Positions 1-6,810 of a DNA stretch of 36,960 nt are shown one piece after another; the first letter of the stretch is position 1; each line of letters begins with the position of its first letter. A program made the position numbers and the translations under genes. The notes beneath the pieces were generated by a model that did not search any database, was not told the DNA's origin, and was given only the letters and a program-made list of their open reading frames with translations. Where the stretch lies: NCBI GenBank assembly GCA_003223835.1, contig QHWR01000067.1, positions 1 to 36,960 of the forward strand, read 5' to 3'. The stretch comes from Acidobacteriota bacterium (lineage in GTDB: Bacteria > Acidobacteriota > Vicinamibacteria > Vicinamibacterales > 2-12-FULL-66-21).

Positions 1-1
1 G

Positions 2-166
2 CTGCTGCACATCAAGCCCACGACCCTGAACGAGATGATCAAGCGGCACGACATCCGCCCGCGCCGCAAGCGCAACGGCGGCGCGAACGGCTCGGCGACG
101 CGGCCCGTCGAGGAGCCGGAGACGGAGGACGAGGGGACGGCGGTCACGCAGACCGCGAATCGCTGA
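2..166 (+). CDS. C-terminal fragment of a Fis-type HTH regulator
   Basis: The reading frame is open from the window edge to a TGA at 164-166, giving 54 residues. The first ~18 residues (LLHIKPTTLNEMIKRHDI) match the recognition part of a Fis-type helix-turn-helix, the DNA-binding domain that ends many sigma-54-dependent activators. After it comes a basic patch (RPRRKR) and a low-complexity acidic tail. The AAA+ or receiver domains, if present, lie outside the window, so whether this is an NtrC-type activator is an inference from the HTH alone. It is on the plus strand and converges on the toxin-antitoxin pair, with 11 bases between the two stop codons. Confidence 0.6.
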   Translation: MLHIKPTTLNEMIKRHDIRPRRKRNGGANGSATRPVEEPETEDEGTAVTQTANR

Positions 167-177
167 ATCCCCCTGCG

Positions 178-605
178 TCAGCGTTTTCTTTTCAGCGCCG
201 CCAGGAATTCAGCCGGCGTCTCCACCCTGATCCCGTGGCGGAGCGCCGCCAGAAAGTGGCGGCGGTTGTCCGTCACGATCACATCGGCCCTTGCGGCGCG
301 CGCGATTTCGGCGATGTGGGCGTCGTAGATGCGTCCACCGGCGATCGCGTCCTGCGCGGCGGCCTTCAGCAGTCCCGCGCGATCCGCCGCCGGCAAGTCG
401 TGTACGGCCATCCTCGCAAAGACTTCCTGCTCGACCAGCGCGACGGCGTCCGCGGGCGCGAGCCTGAACTCCGGCGGCAGCCGTGTCGCGACCGAAAAGA
501 ATTCCAGACAGCAGTGCCAGGCGGTCGCCGGTGCGCTGGCGCGCTCTGCGGCCCGAAGTCGACGAGGCCGGCGAGCAGCACGCTCGTGTCGAGGAAGACG
601 CTCAC
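178..605 (-). pseudogene. PIN-domain toxin (VapC-like), frameshifted
   Basis: The frame starts with GTG at 605 and reads SVFLDTSVLLAGLVDFG, the N-terminus of a PIN ribonuclease with the first catalytic Asp. After about residue 25 this frame turns into Arg-rich nonsense. The neighbouring frame then picks up a typical PIN continuation (AWHCCLEFFSVATRLP at roughly 534-487, then YDAHIAEIA and IVTDNRRHF) and runs to a stop at 178. The break is near 535-550. Compared with my recollection of PIN proteins of this subfamily, a dozen or so residues also seem to be missing at the join, so an out-of-frame deletion is more likely than a one-base error. As read, no full PIN fold is made. The start codon overlaps the antitoxin stop by 4 nt, the usual vapBC coupling. 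Confidence 0.75.
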
Positions 606-856
606 GGCCAGCGGTTCCGCTCTTCTTCCACGAGCGACGCGATGTCGATGGCGGGCCGCGCCTCGACGGGGGCGGTCGGTCTCGCGACCAGCCGGCGTCC
701 GACTTTGATCAGCTTCGGGCCGGCCGCGACACGCTCCAGCCGGACGGCGCCATCATCGAGCCAGACCTCGATCTCGACTCCCGGCGCGAGCCCGGCGCGC
801 TCGCGGATCGCCGCGGGAATGACGAGCCGTCCCGCCTTGTCGATGGTAGTACGCAT
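602..856 (-). CDS. AbrB/MazE-type antitoxin (VapB-like)
   Basis: The 84-residue protein opens with the SpoVT-AbrB swapped-hairpin DNA-binding domain (TTIDKAGRLVIPAAIRERAG, then PGVEIEVWLDDGAVRLE). Its C-terminal ~30 residues (PAIDIASLVEEERNRW) would be the disordered toxin-wrapping arm. Antitoxins of this family neutralise a co-encoded PIN nuclease and repress their own promoter, and here the PIN gene follows directly with a 4-nt overlap. A perfect palindrome lies 7 nt upstream of the ATG at 856. No Shine-Dalgarno is seen, and a -10-like TAATCT (868..863, minus strand) lies so close to the ATG that the mRNA may be leaderless. With the toxin broken, the antitoxin could persist as an orphan regulator. 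Confidence 0.8.
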   Translation of the reverse strand: MRTTIDKAGRLVIPAAIRERAGLAPGVEIEVWLDDGAVRLERVAAGPKLIKVGRRLVARPTAPVEARPAIDIASLVEEERNRWP

Positions 857-863
857 GGCACTA

Positions 864-886
864 GATTACCATGCGTCATGGTAATC
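864..886 (-). promoter_or_regulatory. Palindromic operator of the vapBC-like pair
   Basis: There are two perfect 10-nt inverted arms, GATTACCATG (864-873) and CATGGTAATC (877-886), separated by 3 nt. The palindrome ends 7 nt before the antitoxin ATG and overlaps a -10-like hexamer. AbrB/MazE antitoxins bind such palindromes, so autorepression by steric block is the natural inference. Confidence 0.65.
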
Positions 887-913
887 GCCGCGGCCGAACG
901 CGATGGCCCGGCG

Positions 914-2215
914 TCAGCGTCTGACCGGCTGTGACGGGCGGAGACGCGCGAACATCCGCTCGTATTTGGCGAGGATGACATCCCAGCGATAATTCTTCCG
1001 CACGTACGCGCGGCCGTTGCGCCCCATCGCGGTTCGCAGCCGATGGTCCGCGACGAGCAGGTTCAGGCACTCGACGAACTCGTCGCGGTCGGCGTAGTAA
1101 AGGCCCGCGTTGCTCTTCTGGCAGTGATCGACCAGCACCTCGCTGCGCGCGTTCGCGAGAATCGGCGTGCCGACCGCGAACGACTCGAGCGCCAGCAGCG
1201 ACAGGCTCTCGTACGGCGACGGCACGACGACGATGGTCGCCGCTTCGAGCGCCTGCAGGCGCTCCTGATCCGACAGGCGGCCCGCGAACCGGATGAAGCG
1301 CTCCTCGGGGAGCGGCATCAGCTTGACGCCCATCAGCACGAGCGACGCGTCCCCTCCCTGCTCCACATACGTGCTGAAATACTCGATCAGCTCTTCACAG
1401 CCTTTGCCGGGGTCTATCCGCCCGCCATACAAGACGAACGGTCCGTGCAGGCGGTGACGGCGCCGGAAGACGATGCCTCGCCCCGCGAGATGGGGACGCC
1501 AGCTTGGCGGCCGATCCTCCTCTTGCACGGGCTCGTCGGCGTCGTCGGCCTCTGACTCCTCTGATTCCGCGCCGTTCGTCCGGTCCCGCTGGTACACCTG
1601 CGCCTGCGGCAGATCCACGCCGCAGCCGACGGTTTCCTCCTCGAGCGCGCGTATCGAGAAGTGGGTCGTGAGAAAGCGCCGCTCCACCTCGGTGTTGTAG
1701 GCGATGCCCGCCGGCTGGCTGAAGAGCTCCTTGTAGATCTCGAGGTGGATCGCCGGCTCGTCATGCGCGGTCGGCACGAGGATGCTCTTGTGCGGCGCGA
1801 TCCTGATGCCCAGCACCGTCGGGGCGTACAAGTACGTGAAAAAGATCAGGATGTCGTATTGATGCTGGTTGCGATCCAGATACTCGAGCAGCGCCGGGCA
1901 CCACGGTCCCTGCTGCCGCAGCCACTCCATCTCGTCGTCGCGCGTGTGTGGGTTGTTGAAGATCCATTCGGAGTAGCGGTTGAACGCCTGGATGTCGCGC
2001 GTGCGTGCGTTCGCGAACCGGCGGACGGTGACGCCGCGCACGCGGTCCGTGCCCTCGGGATCTTCGTTCTTCCACGTCACGTAGTCGCGCGCGCAGGTCG
2101 TCAGGACTTCGACCTGGTGCTTCGGCGCGAGCCGCTCGGCGATGAGGCGGCAGTGATATTCGGATCCGCCGAGGATCTCGTTGCCGTACCGCTGGACGAT
2201 GAAGGCGATTCTCAA
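914..2215 (-). CDS. GT4-family glycosyltransferase (copy A')
   Basis: This is a cytoplasmic retaining GT-B glycosyltransferase that would move a sugar from an activated donor to a lipid- or glycan-linked acceptor. The N-terminal Rossmann domain contains GGSEYH and TTCARDYVTW. The C-terminal donor domain has YGGRIDPGKG followed by the E-x7-E motif in YESLSLLALE. It closely resembles the gene at 4624-6006 (QRYG, TTCARDYVTW, KGCxEL, SNAGLYY shared), so the two are paralogues. TTG at 2215 is chosen as start because it aligns MRIAFIVQRYG with the paralogue's MNLAVVVQRYG; TTG at 2230 and GTG at 2227 are alternatives. It begins 1 nt after the preceding gene's stop and is last in the operon. Between the two Rossmann domains it carries an acidic insertion (EESEADDADEPVQEED) absent from the paralogue. 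The sugar and acceptor are unknown. Confidence 0.85.
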   Translation of the reverse strand: MRIAFIVQRYGNEILGGSEYHCRLIAERLAPKHQVEVLTTCARDYVTWKNEDPEGTDRVRGVTVRRFANARTRDIQAFNRYSEWIFNNPHTRDDEMEWLRQQGPWCPALLEYLDRNQHQYDILIFFTYLYAPTVLGIRIAPHKSILVPTAHDEPAIHLEIYKELFSQPAGIAYNTEVERRFLTTHFSIRALEEETVGCGVDLPQAQVYQRDRTNGAESEESEADDADEPVQEEDRPPSWRPHLAGRGIVFRRRHRLHGPFVLYGGRIDPGKGCEELIEYFSTYVEQGGDASLVLMGVKLMPLPEERFIRFAGRLSDQERLQALEAATIVVVPSPYESLSLLALESFAVGTPILANARSEVLVDHCQKSNAGLYYADRDEFVECLNLLVADHRLRTAMGRNGRAYVRKNYRWDVILAKYERMFARLRPSQPVRR

Positions 2216-2216
2216 T

Positions 2217-3287
2217 TCAATGCACACCAAACGCGGCGAGAGCGTTCCTCAGGCGCGTGTGAATCGCGTCGGGCGCGAAGTCGCGTACGCGTTGGCGCTG
2301 CCCGTCGAGCACGCGCTCACGCACGCCGCGATCGTACACGAGCGAGCCGAGGAGCTCGGCGGCGACCTCGAGGTCCTTCGGCGCGAAGAGCACGCCCGCG
2401 CCGCCGAGCGTCTCGGGAACGGCGCCGGCCGCGTACGCGAGTACCGGCACGTCCGCCGCCATCGACTCGACCAGGGGCACGCAGAATCCTTCGTGCTCGC
2501 TCAGCGACACGTACGCATCGGCCCACCGGTAAAACGCCGCGAGGTCGTCGTCGGGCACCGGGCCGGTGAACCAGAACCGATCCGGCAGCATCTTGAAGTC
2601 GGCGATCAGCGACCGGATCTGCGCATGGTAGCGCGGGACGCCGTCGTAGCGCCCCACAAAGATGAAGCGGTAGTGACTGTCGACGTACCGCTTGTACACC
2701 TCGGCGAGCCGGATGTGATCTTCGATCTTCTTGTTGGGGACGATGCGGCCGACGAAGAGAATGTTGATCAGGCCGTCGCCGAGAATCCGCTCGAGCGCGG
2801 GACGGCGCGGCGCCGACGTAATGCGCTCCGTGTCGACCGCGATGGGCATGACGCCCGTGCGCGCGAAGCCGAGCGCCGCCAGCTCCTGCCGGTTGAACTC
2901 CGAGTCGCCGAGCGCGAGGTCCACGCGGCCCGCGAGCGTGGCGAGTTCGCGGCGGCCCAGCGCGGCCAGCCGGAAGAGCGCCGGATCGTACGGCGCGAAG
3001 AATGCCGCGGGGGTGATGTTGTGATACTGCAGCACGCGCGCGCCAGTCAGCGATGCAAACGCCTGCGTCATCGGCGACGGGAGCGCGAAGTGGAAGATGG
3101 TGAGGTCGCCGCGCCGCGCCTCCGGGTCCGTGAACGGACGGACGTCGCTCCGCAGGTCGTCGTCAATCGTGAGCGCGTAGATGGCAGAGACGTGGCCCAT
3201 CGTCCGTAGCAGATCGCGCACGCGCCGCGCGCTGTCCCCAATCGCGTCTCCACGATGCGCCGCCGGAACCCATTGGTTGATGATCAC
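2217..3287 (-). CDS. GT4-family glycosyltransferase (copy B')
   Basis: This 356-residue GT-B glycosyltransferase has a short N-terminal domain (YHNITPAAFF, LALGDSEFNRQEL) and a C-terminal donor domain with FVGRIVPNKK and the E-x7-E motif in EHEGFCVPLVE. It is paralogous to the gene directly upstream (YHNITP, GDSxFNRxEL, PNKKxED, EHEGFCVP shared). GTG at 3287 is the start: it reads VIINQWVP, overlaps the upstream TGA by 4 nt, and sits just after a heptamer-repeat array; the frame further upstream is only repeat-derived. The function is a family-level call; donor and acceptor cannot be deduced. Confidence 0.85.
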   Translation of the reverse strand: MIINQWVPAAHRGDAIGDSARRVRDLLRTMGHVSAIYALTIDDDLRSDVRPFTDPEARRGDLTIFHFALPSPMTQAFASLTGARVLQYHNITPAAFFAPYDPALFRLAALGRRELATLAGRVDLALGDSEFNRQELAALGFARTGVMPIAVDTERITSAPRRPALERILGDGLINILFVGRIVPNKKIEDHIRLAEVYKRYVDSHYRFIFVGRYDGVPRYHAQIRSLIADFKMLPDRFWFTGPVPDDDLAAFYRWADAYVSLSEHEGFCVPLVESMAADVPVLAYAAGAVPETLGGAGVLFAPKDLEVAAELLGSLVYDRGVRERVLDGQRQRVRDFAPDAIHTRLRNALAAFGVH

Positions 3288-4627
3288 TGGTCGGATGACG
3301 GATGACGGACGGCGGATGGCGGATGGCGGATGGCGGTTGACGGATGACGGATGGCGGATGGCGGCGCGGAAGCATGGGCGATAGTGGATGTCGCGAGCTC
3401 TTCCGTCATCCGTCCTCCATCTTCCGTCATCCGATCCGGAAGCGCCCTGTAAAGCGCCGGCCGGAACTGCCGGAGCTCTTCCAGCCGCTCGGCGAGGTCG
3501 AACTGAGACCAGAAGTCCCACGCGACCTCGGGGGCGGGCTGTGGCGCCCCGGCGAGGAGGCGATTGACGAACGCGAGCAGCGTGCCGGCAAAGTCGCGGC
3601 GGCGCAGGCGTTCGAGCGCCGCGTCCTGCGATGCGATCACGCTGTCCTCGACCGCCCGATCGGTCATGACGGCGTCGATCAGGCTGGCGACCTCGAACGG
3701 ATCCTTCGTCCCGAACAACACGCCGCCGCCGTCCATCGTCGCGGGCACCGCCGTGGCCGCGTACGCGAGCACCGGGACACGCTTGTAGAACGCCTCCACG
3801 ATCGGGACGCAGAACCCTTCGTGTTCGCTCGCGCAGAGAAACACGTCCGCGACGTCGTACAGCGCCGTCAGTTCCTCGTTGCTGACGTGCCCGAGGAAAT
3901 GCACGTCCGGCGTGCCGAGGCGCGCGATGAGCTGCTGCAGCATCGCGAGGTAACGCTCGAATCCGCTGTAGGACCCGACGAGCAGCAGCCGCGCACGCGG
4001 ATTGTGGCGCGTCCGGTAGGCGTGGAACGCCCGGATGACGTCCTCGAACTTCTTGTTCGGGATCACGCGTCCGACGAATAGCACGTTGGTCCACCCGTCG
4101 TCGAAATCGCCGGCGATGAGGTCGTTCGGTTCGACGTCCAGATGGGAGAAGCCGGGGACGACGGGCAGGACGTCGGTCGCGGGGAACCCGAGGTGCTCGA
4201 GCTCCTCGCGGTTGAACGCCGAGTCTCCCACGGCGAGCGCCGCGCGGCCGATGTAGGCTGTCAGCTCGCGCCGCCCCCGGTAGCACAGCTTCACGAGATC
4301 CTTATGGACGCCGAGAAAGTACGCGGGGGGCGTGATGTTGTGGTAGACGAGCAGCATTCGCCCGGGCAATGCGTACGCGGTGCGCGATGCGCGCGAGCCG
4401 ATCGAGAAATGGTGAACGAGGACGTCGTCGGGCGCGATCGCGCCCACCATCCCGCGATAATCCGTCGTGACGTGTTCGAGGCGCGGGTCGGCGGTCTCGA
4501 CGAAAATCTCCGAGTCGAAACCCGCGCTTTCGAGCACGCGCCGAATGCCCAGGACCTCGTGGCCAATCGCGTCGCCGTAGCCAAGCGTGGCGAGCACCTG
4601 ATGAACGCGCGGGCGGCGGGCGGTCAT
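3284..4627 (-). CDS. GT4-family glycosyltransferase (copy B) with repeat-derived tail
   Basis: This is a GT-B glycosyltransferase of 447 residues. The N-terminal domain has LATLGYGDAIGHEVLG and LLVYHNITPPAYF. The donor domain has FVGRVIPNKKFEDV and the E-x7-E motif in EHEGFCVPIVE. ATG at 4627 overlaps the preceding gene's TGA (ATGA); an in-frame ATG at 4663 only adds REP-encoded residues. The catalytic part ends near RALPDRM. The last ~45 residues are built from the heptamer array (SAIRHPSTAIRHPP) and have no counterpart in paralogue B'. Its stop overlaps the GTG of B' by 4 nt. The gene is intact; the tail is probably non-functional or neutral, which is an inference. Confidence 0.85.
   Translation of the reverse strand: MTARRPRVHQVLATLGYGDAIGHEVLGIRRVLESAGFDSEIFVETADPRLEHVTTDYRGMVGAIAPDDVLVHHFSIGSRASRTAYALPGRMLLVYHNITPPAYFLGVHKDLVKLCYRGRRELTAYIGRAALAVGDSAFNREELEHLGFPATDVLPVVPGFSHLDVEPNDLIAGDFDDGWTNVLFVGRVIPNKKFEDVIRAFHAYRTRHNPRARLLLVGSYSGFERYLAMLQQLIARLGTPDVHFLGHVSNEELTALYDVADVFLCASEHEGFCVPIVEAFYKRVPVLAYAATAVPATMDGGGVLFGTKDPFEVASLIDAVMTDRAVEDSVIASQDAALERLRRRDFAGTLLAFVNRLLAGAPQPAPEVAWDFWSQFDLAERLEELRQFRPALYRALPDRMTEDGGRMTEELATSTIAHASAPPSAIRHPSTAIRHPPSAVRHPSSDQ
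3292..3435. repeat. Heptamer tandem array with inverted counterpart
   Basis: From 3292 to about 3363 the plus strand repeats a degenerate 7-mer (GGATGGC / GGATGAC). At 3401-3435 the complementary units (TCCGTCATCC) occur in the opposite orientation, so the region can fold back on itself. The array lies inside the 3' end of the glycosyltransferase at 3284-4627 and supplies its tail (repeats of the type SAIRHPP). It ends about 4 nt from the GTG start of the next gene. Confidence 0.8.
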
Positions 4628-6006
4628 GCGGGTTTTGCTCTTCCGCCTGAAGGCGGAAGCCACGCGTCCGCGCGCGCGGCCAGCGCCCCGCCTGCTCTTT
4701 CGATCTCGTGGCTTCCGCCTTCAGGCGGGAGGATCGCCGCTCCTGACGGAATCGACGCCAGCACCTCGTTCGCCGGCGGCACGTCGCGGCGCCGGCGCGC
4801 CATCCAGCCCGGTAGCGGCTCCATCGCGGCCGGCGCTCCGCGTTTCAATGCCGCGAACATGTCGAGGTACTTGCGCTCGATCACCGGCCACGCGTAATGG
4901 CGCGCGAAGTATTCGCGGCCGTTCCGTCCGAGACGCGCGTTGAGCGGACCGTTCGATTCGAGCGCGTATAAAGCCTGCGCGAATTCCTCGTACCGCTCGT
5001 AATAGAGACCCGCGTTGCTGCGGATGCACTGGCCTTTCAGGACGTCGCACGCGCCGTTCGCCAGCACGGGACGGCCAAGCGCCCACGCTTCGAGCGCGAC
5101 CATCGACAGGCTCTCGTAATACGACGGCATGACCAGGAGATCCGACGCCGCCAGGGCGTCGAACTTGTCGTCGTCGTCCAGGAACCCGAGATGATGGATC
5201 CGCGGGTGCTTCGGCACGTCCATGATCGCGCTGCCAATCAGGACGAGATCGAGCCCGCGTGGAAACGTCGCGGCGTAGCGCCGAAAATGCGAGAACAGCT
5301 CGCCGCAACCCTTGTTCTCGTCGATGCGCCCGATGTAAATCGCGAAAGGCCGCTCCATCCGGAACTTGCGGCGGAAGCGCGCCGGATCGGTCCGCTCGGG
5401 CACGTCCGATCCGATCCCGACGACGACACCCGGGACGGAAGTATTACGGGCGGCGCCCTGGATCATCGCGCGTTCCTCGGGCGAGTTGTACATCAGTCCG
5501 CGGACGCCGCGGAACACGGGCCCGAAGATCGACACCGCGACGGCCGGGTCCCGCTCGGCGGTCGGCACGAGCACGGCTTTCGCCGCGACCCGCCGCGCAA
5601 GATGCCACGCGTGATAGTACCGATAGCTGAAGAGCAGGATGAAATCGAAGCGGTCGGCGGACGCGGCGACGTAGTTCACCAGTCCGGACGATGCCGGTCC
5701 TTCGCTCTCGAGCCAGCGCAATTCGTCCGCGATCGAATGCGTCTGTTCGAAGACGCGGTGCGAGCGACGCCCAAAGTCATCGGGGTCTCTCTCGTGCGCG
5801 ACAGGAAACCGGCGGACGGGAATGCCGTTGACCGGCTCGACGCCCACGGGACGCTCGTTTCGCCACGTGACGTAATCGCGCGCGCAGGTCGTGATGACTT
5901 CGACGGAGGCATGGCGCGCCAGACGTTCCGCGATGTAGCGTGCGTGCAGTTCGGCGCCGCCGTTGATGTCGGCGCCGTACCGCTGGACCACGACCGCGAG
6001 GTTCAC
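4624..6006 (-). CDS. GT4-family glycosyltransferase (copy A) with REP-derived tail
   Basis: This 460-residue GT-B enzyme has an N-terminal domain with VVVQRYGADINGGAELHA and TTCARDYVTW. Its donor domain has IYIGRIDENKGCGELF and the E-x7-E motif in YYESLSMVALE. It is paralogous to the gene at 914-2215. GTG at 6006 overlaps the TGA of the preceding gene by 4 nt and places the nucleotide-fold strand at the N-terminus. The family fold ends about residue 400. The remaining residues include LPPEGGSHE and WLPPSGG, encoded by the REP-like hairpin pair, so the original stop was probably overrun when the repeat inserted. The TGA overlaps the next ATG. The sugar specificity is unknown. Confidence 0.87.
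   Translation of the reverse strand: MNLAVVVQRYGADINGGAELHARYIAERLARHASVEVITTCARDYVTWRNERPVGVEPVNGIPVRRFPVAHERDPDDFGRRSHRVFEQTHSIADELRWLESEGPASSGLVNYVAASADRFDFILLFSYRYYHAWHLARRVAAKAVLVPTAERDPAVAVSIFGPVFRGVRGLMYNSPEERAMIQGAARNTSVPGVVVGIGSDVPERTDPARFRRKFRMERPFAIYIGRIDENKGCGELFSHFRRYAATFPRGLDLVLIGSAIMDVPKHPRIHHLGFLDDDDKFDALAASDLLVMPSYYESLSMVALEAWALGRPVLANGACDVLKGQCIRSNAGLYYERYEEFAQALYALESNGPLNARLGRNGREYFARHYAWPVIERKYLDMFAALKRGAPAAMEPLPGWMARRRRDVPPANEVLASIPSGAAILPPEGGSHEIERAGGALAARADAWLPPSGGRAKPA
4640..4731. repeat. REP-like hairpin pair (copy 1)
   Basis: There are two facing hairpins. CTTCCGCCT-GA-AGGCGGAAG (4640-4659) has a perfect 9-bp stem. CTTCCGCCT-TC-AGGCGGGAG (4712-4731) has one mismatch. 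They are about 50 nt apart and both are flanked by a CCAC/GTGG motif, giving a BIME-like head-to-head unit. A second unit of the same family lies at 24333-24393. Here it falls inside the 3' coding end of the glycosyltransferase at 4624-6006 and encodes its LPPEGG and LPPSGG motifs. Confidence 0.85.
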
Positions 6007-6800
6007 GAGTCGGAGCGGTCCGGCGCGGACGGCGGCCTCTCGCTCGCGGGCGCCTGCGGAGCGGCGTCGCGCGCGCCCTGACCGCTGCCGGTCCCGGCGC
6101 CCCCGCCGGTCGCGGGTCCGGCTTCACCGTGCGCACCGCCGGCCCCGCCGCCGTGACGGCGGCCGCGCCGGCGACGCCGGCGCGTGCGCCGCTCGTTGCC
6201 GTCGGTGTCGGTCTGGCTGGGGGAGCCGGTGGGCGGTTGAAGCGGCGGGACGGCGCCCGGCCGATATTGCACGACGCCTTCGAGCGCGCGGGCGCGGCGC
6301 TCGTCGAAATCGAGCCGGCTCGCAATCGACTCGAGCCGCATCTTCAGGTTCTTCACCTCGATGGAGGCCCGCGTCAGCTCGAGGACGAGGTTGTGGATCA
6401 ACTCATACGAGAGCGCCTCGGAGCGGTTGTATGACTCGTTGAGCCGCGACTGAATGTGCAGCGCCTCGATCAGCGGATTCGGATTGAAGAACAACTTGAG
6501 GATCGGCCGGAGCAGCCGCCGCAGCCAGCGAACGGGCGCCCGGCTGGATTCATAAAGCGTCGTGTCCTCGAACCGGTAATTGCGCGCCGTTTCAGCCGAC
6601 TCGCGGACCTGCCGGTACTGCTGGAGCAGATCGGAACGCACCCCGCGCGGATCCAGGAACTTCTCCAGCTTGACGTTCGCGAGCTCCCGGATCTCCTCTT
6701 CGGTGTAGTCCACGCCCCGCTTCTCCCGGATGCGGGTCCGAATCTGCCGCATGATCTGCTCGACGTCGACGTTGTCGGACCGAACAGAGAAATCACTCAT
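6003..6800 (-). CDS. Coiled-coil/amphipathic protein of the glycosyltransferase operon
   Basis: I do not recognise a named family. The 265-residue protein starts with a charged helical region (VDVEQIMRQIRTRIREKRG, then YTEEEIRELANVKLEKFLD). Next comes an amphipathic, arginine-rich segment (VRWLRRLLRPILKLFFNP, about residues 89-106) that could lie on a membrane surface, then a long helix with coiled-coil character (about 110-180). The last ~85 residues are low-complexity Pro/Gly/Arg (a run of RRRRRRGRR). As I recall, a similar N-terminal region precedes methyltransferase domains in polysaccharide clusters; no methyltransferase motif follows here. It lies 10 nt after the DUF362 gene and overlaps the next glycosyltransferase by 4 nt. 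A scaffold role for the cytoplasmic glycosyltransferases is a guess. Confidence 0.7.
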   Translation of the reverse strand: MSDFSVRSDNVDVEQIMRQIRTRIREKRGVDYTEEEIRELANVKLEKFLDPRGVRSDLLQQYRQVRESAETARNYRFEDTTLYESSRAPVRWLRRLLRPILKLFFNPNPLIEALHIQSRLNESYNRSEALSYELIHNLVLELTRASIEVKNLKMRLESIASRLDFDERRARALEGVVQYRPGAVPPLQPPTGSPSQTDTDGNERRTRRRRRRGRRHGGGAGGAHGEAGPATGGGAGTGSGQGARDAAPQAPASERPPSAPDRSDS

Positions 6801-6810
6801 GGCCTTGTCG

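Noticed and set aside
3292-3435. CRISPR array
   Set aside because: The units are 7 nt with no unique spacers, and no cas genes are in the window; the same holds for the other arrays.
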